The notes under the pieces were generated by a model that saw only the letters and a list, made by a program, of their open reading frames with translations, searched no databases and was not told the origin of the DNA. This document shows, in pieces, positions 1 through 7,941 of a stretch of DNA of 26,872 nucleotides (within the stretch, counting starts at the first letter, position 1; the number at the start of each line of letters is the position of its first letter). The position numbers and the translations under genes are program-made. Origin of the DNA: an uncultured Rhodanobacter sp. (GTDB lineage Bacteria > Pseudomonadota > Gammaproteobacteria > Xanthomonadales > Rhodanobacteraceae). The stretch spans positions 1 through 26,872 of the forward strand of contig CALCWL010000305.1 in NCBI GenBank assembly GCA_937906285.1, given 5' to 3'.

Positions 1-894
1 CAGGTGCTGATCGACGGCGTGGTGACCCGCACCGAAGTGGTGCCCGGCGCGGACCAGCGCCACACCACCTTGCAGGTCACCGGCGACGACCTTACCGCGG
101 TGATGACCAAGCTGGAATTCTCCGGCCTGCCCGGCCTGCCGTATCCGGCAATGCCGGCCGAGGCGATCGTGGCGCTGCTGCTGGCGAAATACGCCTTCCT
201 CGGCATCGTGCCGCTGGTGATCCCCAGCATCGCGATCGACGTGCCGATCCCGACCAACCGCATTCCGTCCCAGCAGGGTAGCGACCTGGACTACATCCGC
301 CTGCTGGCCGAGCGGGTCGGCTACGTGTTCTACCTCGAGCCCGGCCCGCTGCCCGGCATGAGCACCGCGTACTGGGGGCCGAAGATCAAGGTGGGCGTGC
401 CGCAGCCGGCGCTGAACGCGGACATGGACGCGGCCAGCAACGTCGACGAGCTCAGCTTCAGCTACGACGGCAACGCGCGGCAGCCGCCGGTGGTCTACGT
501 GCAGAACGAGCAGACCAAGGTGCCGCTGCCGCTGGCGATTCCCGACATCGGGCCGCTGAATCCACCGCTGGGCCTGATCGATCCGCCACCGCAGCAGTTC
601 CGCCCGCTGCCCGAGACCGCGAAGTATTCGCCGCAGCGCGCGCTGCTGCTGGGCATAGCCGAAGCGGCGAAATCCGCCGACACCGTCACCGGCCGCGGCA
701 GCCTCGACGTGGTGCGCTACGGCCGCGTACTGAAGCCGCGCCAGCTGGTCGGCGTGCGCGGCGTCGGCCCTGCGTTCGACGGCCTGCACTACGTCAGCCA
801 GGTGCGCCACACGATCAAGCGCGGCGAGTACCGGCAGAGCTTCCAGCTGTCGCGCAAGGGGCTGCTTTCCACCGTGCCGCTGGTGCCGCCATGA
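1..894 (+). CDS. Phage late-control gpD / VgrG-like spike hub protein (5' truncated)
   Basis: The reading frame is open from base 1, so the gene starts upstream; the GTG at 4 is only an in-frame valine. About 297 residues are visible. The stretch near residues 95-115, with the GSDLDYIRLLAERVGYVFY signature, is typical of gpD/gp27-type hub domains of contractile tails. A Pro-rich linker follows (about residues 175-205), then a C-terminal beta-rich part resembling the second gpD barrel. In phage P2, eCIS and T6SS this domain forms the trimeric hub between the tail tube and the central spike. In Afp8/PVC8-type particles the hub and the OB-fold spike are fused; here they are split into two genes. 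The stop overlaps the next start as ATGA (891-894), indicating translational coupling. Family assignment is from sequence pattern; the eCIS role is inferred from the neighbours. Confidence 0.85.
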   Translation, partial: QVLIDGVVTRTEVVPGADQRHTTLQVTGDDLTAVMTKLEFSGLPGLPYPAMPAEAIVALLLAKYAFLGIVPLVIPSIAIDVPIPTNRIPSQQGSDLDYIRLLAERVGYVFYLEPGPLPGMSTAYWGPKIKVGVPQPALNADMDAASNVDELSFSYDGNARQPPVVYVQNEQTKVPLPLAIPDIGPLNPPLGLIDPPPQQFRPLPETAKYSPQRALLLGIAEAAKSADTVTGRGSLDVVRYGRVLKPRQLVGVRGVGPAFDGLHYVSQVRHTIKRGEYRQSFQLSRKGLLSTVPLVPP

Positions 895-1397
895 GCAAGT
901 TCTTCGGCAAGTACCGCGGCACCGTGGTGCAGAACGTGGACCCGGAACAGCGTGGGCGCATCCAGGTGATGGTGCCGGACGTGTCCGGGCTGATCCCGTC
1001 GAGCTGGGCGATGCCGTGCGTGCCGATCGCCGGCAAGCAGAGCGGCGTCTACGCGGTGCCGCAGATCGGCGCCGGCGTATGGATCGAGTTCGAGCAGGGC
1101 GATCCGGATTATCCGGTCTGGGTCGGCGGTTTCTGGGGCAGCGCGGCGGAGGTGCCGGCGCTGGCGCTGGCCGGCAATCCGGCCAGTCCCAGCGTGGTGC
1201 TGCAGTCGGGGCTGCAGAACGCCATCGCGATCAGCGACGCGCCGGGGCCGGCCGGCGGCATCCTGCTGAAGAGCGTCACCGGCGCGATGATCATGGTCAA
1301 CGAGGTCGGCATCACGATCTCCAACGGCCAGGGCGCCACCATCGTGCTCGCGGGGCCGACGGTGACGGTGAACAACGGCGCGCTGGTGGTCACCTAG
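891..1397 (+). CDS. Phage baseplate assembly protein V-like (gp5 OB-fold) spike protein
   Basis: 168 aa. The N-terminal 90 residues carry the gpV/gp5 OB-fold pattern: YRGTVVQNVDPEQRGRIQV, then PQIGAGVWIEFEQGDPDYPVWVGGFW. The C-terminal region (about residues 120-168) alternates hydrophobic and polar residues with Gly and Asn turns, as expected for a short intertwined beta-prism spike. Known family members form the central trimeric needle under the tube and carry a PAAR tip. The start is fixed by the ATGA overlap with the hub gene upstream. The next gene encodes a PAAR-like tip, which agrees with this role. No lysozyme domain is present, unlike T4 gp5, so this is a non-enzymatic spike. Confidence 0.88.
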   Translation: MSKFFGKYRGTVVQNVDPEQRGRIQVMVPDVSGLIPSSWAMPCVPIAGKQSGVYAVPQIGAGVWIEFEQGDPDYPVWVGGFWGSAAEVPALALAGNPASPSVVLQSGLQNAIAISDAPGPAGGILLKSVTGAMIMVNEVGITISNGQGATIVLAGPTVTVNNGALVVT

Positions 1398-1407
1398 GGG
1401 GCATGCG

Positions 1408-1731
1408 ATGCCGGGCTTCCTCATCCATGTCGGCGCCAGCGTGCTTTGCTCGCACGGCGGCCAGGCGCAGGCCACCGCCCCCAATCCGCGCGTCAGCGTG
1501 AGCGGCCAGCCGACGGTGACCATCGCCGCGCCGTGGCTGGTCGCCGGCTGCACGCTGCCGCCGCCCACGGCGGCGAACGGGCCCTGCATCAGCGCGCAGT
1601 TCGTCACTGCCGCTACCCGGTTGACGTCGAACGGCCAACCGCTGCTGCTCATCGACAGCCAGGCGATCTGCGCGCCGACCGGCACGCCGCTGCTGATCGT
1701 CGCCAGCCAGACGCGCGTCACCGCGATGTGA
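1408..1731 (+). CDS. PAAR-like spike tip protein
   Basis: 107 aa. Small, Gly/Pro/Thr-rich, with short repeated beta segments and the N-terminal phrase GASVLCSHGG, which resembles PAAR-like tip proteins of contractile injection systems. Possible metal ligands are C14, H16, C48, C60 and C88; canonical PAAR tips coordinate zinc with His and Cys, but I cannot assign the ligand set. The tip would cap the gpV-like spike and sharpen the particle. The ATG at 1408 follows AGGGGG (1396-1401) with good spacing; an ATG at 1403 is out of frame. The gene lies 10 bp after the gpV-like gene and just before gp25, the usual place for a tip gene. No C-terminal toxin extension is present, so this is a structural tip, not an evolved PAAR effector. 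Confidence 0.8.
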   Translation: MPGFLIHVGASVLCSHGGQAQATAPNPRVSVSGQPTVTIAAPWLVAGCTLPPPTAANGPCISAQFVTAATRLTSNGQPLLLIDSQAICAPTGTPLLIVASQTRVTAM

Positions 1732-1739
1732 GGACGCCC

Positions 1740-2099
1740 ATGAACATCGACTATCCGTTCCACTTCGATCCGCGCGGGCGCACCGCCGAGGCCGGCGACG
1801 ACGACCATGTGCGCGACATGATCGAGCAGTTGCTGTTCACCAGCCCCGGCGAGCGGGTGAACCGGCCCGACTTCGGCAGCGGCCTGCTGCAGCTGGTGTT
1901 CGCGCCGAACAGCCCGGAGCTGGCCGCCGCGCTGCAGTTCACCTTGCAGGCGGCATTGCAGCGCTGGCTGGGCGACGTGATCGACGTGGGCAAGCTCGAA
2001 GTCAGCAGCGAGGATGCCACCCTGCGCGTCGACCTCAGCTATACCGTGCGCGCCAGCGGCGACACGCGCAGCGACAGCTTCGTGCGGAGCCTGCCATGA
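1740..2099 (+). CDS. GPW/gp25 family baseplate protein
   Basis: 119 aa, the usual length for gp25/gpW-type proteins. The pattern LLFTSPGERVNRPDFGSGL (about residues 32-52) is the gp25 signature, in which the Glu-Arg pair and the following Pro-Asp-Phe-Gly are conserved. In phages, T6SS (TssE) and eCIS (Afp9) this protein sits at the inner baseplate and provides the fold on which the first sheath ring assembles. The ATG at 1740 is eight bases after the PAAR-like stop and has a GAGG upstream. The larger in-frame extension that begins at 1446 overlaps the PAAR-like gene in another frame and is rejected. The stop overlaps the next start as ATGA (2096-2099). Confidence 0.92.
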   Translation: MNIDYPFHFDPRGRTAEAGDDDHVRDMIEQLLFTSPGERVNRPDFGSGLLQLVFAPNSPELAAALQFTLQAALQRWLGDVIDVGKLEVSSEDATLRVDLSYTVRASGDTRSDSFVRSLP

Positions 2100-4831
2100 A
2101 CCGCGCGAACGTCCATGCGAGCCTCGGCACGATCGGCTGCGCGCCGCTGCCGGCCTGCAGCGTGCCGGCGCGGCGCGACAAGTTGCGGCTGGCCGGCACG
2201 CTCAACGGCATCGACTACGTCGAGGTCGGCGACGACGGCGTGAGCCTGTGCGTGCACCTGTTCGGCGAGATTCCGCAAGGCCTCGGCGTGGCCAACGTGC
2301 GCATCAGCGGCGGCGAGCGCATCACCGGCCTGCGCGTGCTCGGCGTGAACCCCGAGCTGGAACCGGACATGCACGATGACGCCTGCCTGCGCATCGTGCT
2401 CGACCGCGAAGGCGACCACACCGCGTACTGCCTGTGCCTGGTGGACGCGGCCTCCGGCAACGACCCGGCGAGCTGGCAGGCCTATCCCGGCTTCGATCCG
2501 CGCTACGCCTGCGCCACGCTGCACTTCCGCCTCGACTGCGCGAAGACGCTGGACTGCGCCGACGAGGCGCCGTGCGTGTCGCCACCGTCGTCCGCGCCGG
2601 AGATCAACTACCTGGCGAAGGACTATGCCAGCTTCCGCCAGCTGTTCCTCGACCGCCTCGCGCTGGGCATGCCGGCATGGCAGGAGCGCCACGTGCCGGA
2701 CCTCGGCATCGCACTGGTGGAGACGCTGGCGTACACCGCCGACCAGCTCAGCTACTACCAGGACGCGGTCGCCACCGAGGCCTACCTGGGCACCGCGCGC
2801 AAGCGCATCTCGGTGCGCCGGCATGCGCGGCTGGTCGATTACCGCATGCACGAAGGCTGCAATGCGCGCGCCTTCGTCACGCTGGCGTGCAGCAACGACC
2901 TGAGTCTGGAACTGGACAACCTGCTGTTGCTGGTGCCGCCGCCGGGGCCGGCGCAGCCGCCGCCGGGCATCATCGACGCGGCCCAGCTCGCGGCGGCGCG
3001 GGCGGCGGGCGCGCTGATCTACGAGCCGATGCCGCTGGATGGCATGACTCGCTTCGACGTGGTCGCCGCGCACAGCGCGATCCGCCTGCACAGCTGGGGC
3101 GACGAGCTGTGCTGCCTGCCGCGCGGCAGCACACGGGCGACCCTGGTCGACACGCCGCCGCCGGCGCCGGAGGCGCCCGCCGTGCTGTTGGCGGCAACGG
3201 ATACCGCAAGCGCGCCGGCGCGCGCGCTGAAACTGGCTGTCGGCGACCTGCTGATCTTCGAGGAAGTGCTGGGCCCGCAGACCGGCAATCCGGCCGATGC
3301 CGATCCCGCACATCGCTATGCGGTTCGCCTCACGGCCGTCCAGACGTCCGTCGATCCGCTGGACGGCACCTTGCTGCTGGAGGTGGCGTGGGATGCCTGC
3401 GACGCGCTGCCGTTCGACCTGTGCCTGTCGGTGCGCACGCCCTCGCCCGACTGCGCGTGGCTGCACGACGTCAGCCTCGCGCGCGGCAACGTGCTGCTGG
3501 TCGACCACGGCGAGCACGTGCGCGGGCAATGCACGTCCAGCGCCATCTGCACGCCGAGCGGTGAAGATGGCGACTACCCCGGGCTCGCCGCCACGCTCGC
3601 CGCAATGCCGGACGCCTGCGACCGCTGCGGCACGCTGGCCGAGGATTGCTGGCTGGTGCCAGGCGACACGCAGTATGGCTGCTGCCGTTGCGATGGCGCG
3701 GTGGCGGACGTGCGCCGTCCGCCATCCGATACTGGCCACGTGCTGCCGGATGCGCCGCTGACCTGGGCCGAGCCGCTGCCGCCGCGCGCACCAGCCTGCA
3801 AGCTGCTGGCGCGCGACCCGCGCCTCGCGCTGCCGCAGCTCGCCGTACACGGCGGCGCGCTGGCCGACGTGCTTGTGGCCGGCACGCCCGACCCGCGCTG
3901 GCGCTGGCAGCCGTGCTACGACCTGCTGGAAAGCGGCCCGGACGATCGCCACTTCGTGGTCGAGATTGACGACGACGGCGCCGCGCACCTGCGCTTCGGC
4001 GACGGCGTGCTCGGCGCGCAGCCGCTGGCCGGCGACTTCTTCCGCGCCGCCTCGCGCATCGGCAATGGCCCGGCCGGCAACGTCGGGCGCGACAGCATCG
4101 TGTGGCTGGCGCTGAAATCGGGCGTGCTGTCCGCCGACCTGGTGCCGCGCAATCCGCTGCCGGCCAGCGGCGGCACCGTGCCGGAAAGCCTGGCCGAGGT
4201 GAAGCTGCATGCGCCCGGCGCGTTCCGCGCGAAGCCGCTGCGTGCGGTCGTCGCCGACGACTACGCGAGCTTCGCCGCGCGCGCGCCGCAGCTGCAGGGC
4301 GCCGCCGCCGCGCTGGAATGGAGCGGCAGCTGGTACGCCGCCGACGTGGCGGTCGATCCACTGGGCCGCGAAGACCTGGCGGGGGGCTTGGCGCGGCGCA
4401 TCCGCGCACAACTGGAGCGCTACCGCCGCATCGGTCACGACGTCGAGGTGCATGCCGCCGGCTACGTGCCGCTGCGCATCGCGCTGAACGTCTGCGTGCG
4501 GCCGGACTTCCTCGTCGCCCACGTCGAGGCCGCGCTGCGCGACCGCTTCAGTTCGGGCCTGCGCCGCGACGGCACGCCGGGCTTCTTCCATCCGGACCGG
4601 CTGAAGCTGGGTGCGCCGGTGTTCGTCAGCGCGCTGCTGGCCGAGGCGCAGGCGATCACCGGCGTGGCCCACGTCGAAGTGTCGTGCCTGGCGCGCGCCG
4701 ACGACCCGGCCGACGGCGTGCCCGCCGACGGCGTGCTGCACCTGGCCGCGCGCGACATCGCGCGCGTCGACAACGATCCGGACCATCCCGATCACGGCAG
4801 CATCCGCTTCACGCTGGGAGGTGGCCGATGA
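2096..4831 (+). CDS. Putative baseplate wedge protein, gpJ-like, copy 1 (Cys-rich insert)
   Basis: 911 aa. The central N-terminal part (about residues 165-265) has EINYLAKDYASFRQLF and the ALVETLAYTADQLSYYQD segment. The C-terminal third carries the baseplate-J hallmark HLRFGDGVLG (631-640) followed by NGPAGNVG. These match the large putative baseplate assembly proteins found in eCIS and related tail clusters (Afp11-like role), which build wedges linking the hub to the sheath and fibres. A Cys-rich insert contains C479, C485, C508, C511, C518, C529, C530 and C532 and may bind metal; ordinary phage gpJ is much shorter (about 300 aa). The start is set by the ATGA overlap with gp25, with CGGAG upstream. 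It is paralogous to the next gene. Confidence 0.87.
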   Translation: MNRANVHASLGTIGCAPLPACSVPARRDKLRLAGTLNGIDYVEVGDDGVSLCVHLFGEIPQGLGVANVRISGGERITGLRVLGVNPELEPDMHDDACLRIVLDREGDHTAYCLCLVDAASGNDPASWQAYPGFDPRYACATLHFRLDCAKTLDCADEAPCVSPPSSAPEINYLAKDYASFRQLFLDRLALGMPAWQERHVPDLGIALVETLAYTADQLSYYQDAVATEAYLGTARKRISVRRHARLVDYRMHEGCNARAFVTLACSNDLSLELDNLLLLVPPPGPAQPPPGIIDAAQLAAARAAGALIYEPMPLDGMTRFDVVAAHSAIRLHSWGDELCCLPRGSTRATLVDTPPPAPEAPAVLLAATDTASAPARALKLAVGDLLIFEEVLGPQTGNPADADPAHRYAVRLTAVQTSVDPLDGTLLLEVAWDACDALPFDLCLSVRTPSPDCAWLHDVSLARGNVLLVDHGEHVRGQCTSSAICTPSGEDGDYPGLAATLAAMPDACDRCGTLAEDCWLVPGDTQYGCCRCDGAVADVRRPPSDTGHVLPDAPLTWAEPLPPRAPACKLLARDPRLALPQLAVHGGALADVLVAGTPDPRWRWQPCYDLLESGPDDRHFVVEIDDDGAAHLRFGDGVLGAQPLAGDFFRAASRIGNGPAGNVGRDSIVWLALKSGVLSADLVPRNPLPASGGTVPESLAEVKLHAPGAFRAKPLRAVVADDYASFAARAPQLQGAAAALEWSGSWYAADVAVDPLGREDLAGGLARRIRAQLERYRRIGHDVEVHAAGYVPLRIALNVCVRPDFLVAHVEAALRDRFSSGLRRDGTPGFFHPDRLKLGAPVFVSALLAEAQAITGVAHVEVSCLARADDPADGVPADGVLHLAARDIARVDNDPDHPDHGSIRFTLGGGR

Positions 4832-7800
4832 GCTGTTGCAGCGCCTGTGGCAAACATGCCTGCGCCTGCGGTTGCGGCGCGATCGCCGGCACGCCGTTGC
4901 CGCTGGCCAACCGGCCGGGACTGGACGCACTGGCTTACCGCGTCGGCCGCTACGCCGATTTCCGCGCCACCATGCAGGCCGGTCTCAGCGACGCGACGTT
5001 GCCGGCACTGGCCGGGTTGCGCACGCGCGAGACGGACGACCCGGCGATGGCCCTGCTCGACGCCTGGGCGGTAGGCGCCGACGTGCTGAGCTTCTACACC
5101 GAGCGCATTGCCAACGAGGCCTACCTGCGCACCGCCACCGAGCGTCGTTCGGTGCTGGAACTGGCGCGGCTGGTCGACTACCGGCTGCGTCCCGGCGTGG
5201 CCGCCAGCGTGTACCTCGCCTATACGGTGGAGAAGGATTCGCCGCCGGTGACGATTCCTGTCGGCGCGCGCGCGCAGTCGGTGCCCGCGCCCGGCGAACA
5301 GATGCAGACCTTCGAGACCGCCGAACCGCTGGAGGCGCGTTACGAGTGGAACGCGCTCAGGCCGCGGCTGACGCGGCCGCAGGACATCACGCTGGACAAC
5401 GTGGCCACACTGGACGCGCTGTGGGTGGCCAGCACGGCCACCGGCCTGAAGCCGAACGATCGGCTGCTGTTCCTGTTCGGCGAGCTTCCCGCCGGCGTGC
5501 CGGTGGTTCGTCAGGTGCAGTCGATCGAAGTACAGCAGCAGAGCGGGCGCAGCAGGCTGCTGCTGCAGCCGTTCGGCGCATTGCAGGGGCAGATCGTGGC
5601 GGCGGCGAAAGTGGCGGTCGCCGCGTTGTCCGGCGGAACGTCATTGCGTGACAGGATCGAAAGGCTCTACCGCGGCCTGCTGCTCGGCGGCGGTGATGTC
5701 GGCAGCGCCAACAGGCTGCTGGGAAGCTTCGGCCTGGAGGTGGGGACCCTTGCCGGAGGCCCGGCGGCGGCACAGGCATTCTTGCTGGCGGTGGTGAAGG
5801 CTTTTGGCGGCGACGGTGCCGTCAGCCCGTCGCCGGCAGGCGGTTTCGGTGCGCTGTTCGGCGCGTTGACGCGGCAAGCCACGCTGCAGCCAGCCAACAG
5901 CTTGCGCCTGCAACGAAGCGTCGCCGCGGCCTTGGGCAAAGCCAGCGATGCGCGACCGCAGCTGCTGCTGAAATTCGCGCCGCAGCTGCACGACACCTTC
6001 TACCGCGCGTGGGCCAGCGTGCCGCAGGGCGAGCCTTCGCCGGCCCTGAACGGCGTGTACGCGCTGCGCCTGGCCTCGCCGTTGTTCGGCTACAACGCGC
6101 CGCGCATCATGGGGCTGGGACTGAATGACGACCCCGCCACCAAGGGCACCGTGCCCTACGTCTCCAAACCCGACGGCGACTGGGATGCCATCGCGGACGG
6201 CGGCGAGGAGGACGACCTCGTGCAGCTCGACAACGCCTACGACGGCGTGCAGGCGGGCAGCTTCCTGCTGATCCAGTCGGGGCGCTACGGGCCGCCGGTC
6301 GTCGCGCAGGCTAGGCGCGTACAGGTGCATCCGCGCAGTGCCTACGGCATCAGCGGCAAGACCACCGGGATCGAATTGGTCAAGCCGGATGCGGACACGT
6401 CCGTGTGGCAGGCGCCGAGCATGTCGACCCTGCGTACCACGCAGGTCCACGCACAAAGCGAATCGTTGCCGCTGGCCGAGCTGGTGATCGGCGACGAGGT
6501 CGGCGCGCTCGCCGCCGACGGCAGCCCGCGCAGCACCGGCGACAGCGCCACCCGGCTCACTCTCGATGGCGCGGTGGATGGCCTCAAGGCCGGCCGCTGG
6601 GTGATCGTGGAAGGCCGGCGCAGCGACGTGCCGGGCACCGACGCGGTGAGCGCCGCCGAGCTGGTGATGCTGTCCGCGGTGGAGCAGGGCGTGGACGCGA
6701 ACCTGCCCGGCGACACCGTGCACAGCACCCTGGTGTTCGCCAACGCGGGGCTGGCCTATCGCTACGTGCGTGACAGCGTGACGGTGCGCGCCAACGTGGT
6801 GCGCGCCACCCACGGCGAGAGCCGCCGCGAGGTGCTGGGCAGCGGCAGCGGCGCGGCGTCGATGCAGGCCTTCGTGCTGAAGCAGCCGCCGCTGACCTGG
6901 GTGTCGGCGGCCACGGTGGATGGCGTGCAGAGCACGCTCACGCTGCGCGTCAACGACCTGCAATGGCACGAGACGCGCAATCTCGCCTTCGTCGGCGCGG
7001 CCGACCGCCGCTTCGTCACTGCCACCGACGACGACGGCAAGACCACCGTGCAGTTCGGCGACGGCGTGCACGGCGCGCGCCTGCCCACCGGCATTGAGAA
7101 CGTCGTCGCCACGTACCGCAACGGCATCGGCGCGCCGGGCAACGTGCGCGCGGGACAGGTCAGCCTGCTGGCGACGCGGCCGCTGGGCGTCAAGGAAGTA
7201 GTCAACCCGCTGCGCGCCTCCGGCGGGGCCGACGCGGAGACGCGCGACCAGGCGCGCCGCAACGTGCCGCTGGCGGTACTGGCGCTGGACCGGCTGGTCT
7301 CGGTGGCGGACTACGCCGACTTCGCGCGCAGCTTCGGCGGCGTCGGCAAGGCGGCGGCGGTCAAGCTGGGCGGCCTGGTGCAGGTGACCATTGCCGGCGC
7401 CGCCGATGCGCCGATCGATGCCACCTCCGACCTCTACCGCAACCTGCTGCTGGCGCTGCGGCGCTACGGCGATCCGTCGCTGCCGGTGCGGCTGGACGTG
7501 CGCGAACTGCTGGCGCTGACCGTGAGCGCGAAGGTGGGGCTGCTGCCGGATTTCGCCTGGGAGTCGGTCGAGCCGACCGTGCGCGCGGCGCTGCTCGACG
7601 TGTTCGGCTTCGAGCGGCGCGCGCTGGCGCAGAGCGTGTACCTCAGCGAACTGGTCGCCTGCATGCAGGCCGTGCGCGGCGTGGCCTGGGTGGACGTGGA
7701 CGCATTCGGCAGCCTCGACGAGGCCACCTTGCTGGCCGGCTTCGGTGTGGGCGGCGACAAGCAGAATGATGGCGCCGTGTTGATGAGCCGTGCCACTGCC

Positions 7801-7941
7801 GCGGGCGTGGCGGCGGTGCCGCCGCGCGTGCCGGTGCGGCCGGCCCGCTATGACGAGCACGGCATGCTGCGTCCGGCGCAGCTCGCCTATCTGCCGCCGA
7901 ACGTTCCCGACACCTTGCTGCTGCAGGAGGCGACGCCATGA
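4828..7941 (+). CDS. Putative baseplate wedge protein, gpJ-like, copy 2
   Basis: 1037 aa starting at ATG 4828, which overlaps the previous stop as ATGA and follows GGGAGG. The frame is open back to 4102, but that extension lies inside copy 1. Homology to copy 1 is visible by eye: ADVLSFYTERIANEAYLRTA aligns with its Tyr-Tyr-Gln segment, both continue into ARLVDYR, and the J motif TVQFGDGVHG (about 740-750) is followed by NGIGAPGNVR. The N-terminus is unusual, with C3, C4, C7, C12, C14 and C16 within 16 residues, a possible metal-binding knuckle. An Ala/Gly-rich stretch (about residues 250-400) with predicted helices has no counterpart in copy 1. The pair probably forms the heteromeric wedge of the baseplate. 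The function is inferred from family and position. Confidence 0.87.
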   Translation: MSCCSACGKHACACGCGAIAGTPLPLANRPGLDALAYRVGRYADFRATMQAGLSDATLPALAGLRTRETDDPAMALLDAWAVGADVLSFYTERIANEAYLRTATERRSVLELARLVDYRLRPGVAASVYLAYTVEKDSPPVTIPVGARAQSVPAPGEQMQTFETAEPLEARYEWNALRPRLTRPQDITLDNVATLDALWVASTATGLKPNDRLLFLFGELPAGVPVVRQVQSIEVQQQSGRSRLLLQPFGALQGQIVAAAKVAVAALSGGTSLRDRIERLYRGLLLGGGDVGSANRLLGSFGLEVGTLAGGPAAAQAFLLAVVKAFGGDGAVSPSPAGGFGALFGALTRQATLQPANSLRLQRSVAAALGKASDARPQLLLKFAPQLHDTFYRAWASVPQGEPSPALNGVYALRLASPLFGYNAPRIMGLGLNDDPATKGTVPYVSKPDGDWDAIADGGEEDDLVQLDNAYDGVQAGSFLLIQSGRYGPPVVAQARRVQVHPRSAYGISGKTTGIELVKPDADTSVWQAPSMSTLRTTQVHAQSESLPLAELVIGDEVGALAADGSPRSTGDSATRLTLDGAVDGLKAGRWVIVEGRRSDVPGTDAVSAAELVMLSAVEQGVDANLPGDTVHSTLVFANAGLAYRYVRDSVTVRANVVRATHGESRREVLGSGSGAASMQAFVLKQPPLTWVSAATVDGVQSTLTLRVNDLQWHETRNLAFVGAADRRFVTATDDDGKTTVQFGDGVHGARLPTGIENVVATYRNGIGAPGNVRAGQVSLLATRPLGVKEVVNPLRASGGADAETRDQARRNVPLAVLALDRLVSVADYADFARSFGGVGKAAAVKLGGLVQVTIAGAADAPIDATSDLYRNLLLALRRYGDPSLPVRLDVRELLALTVSAKVGLLPDFAWESVEPTVRAALLDVFGFERRALAQSVYLSELVACMQAVRGVAWVDVDAFGSLDEATLLAGFGVGGDKQNDGAVLMSRATAAGVAAVPPRVPVRPARYDEHGMLRPAQLAYLPPNVPDTLLLQEATP

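Noticed and set aside
4102..4827. In-frame 242-codon N-terminal extension of baseplate copy 2
   Set aside because: It lies inside copy 1; the ATGA overlap, GGGAGG site and paralogue alignment place the start at 4828.
2039..4930. 963-aa minus-strand open frame opposite the first baseplate gene
   Set aside because: Composition rich in Arg, His and Ala, no family motif, and the plus strand carries clear baseplate motifs. It is a GC-rich shadow frame.
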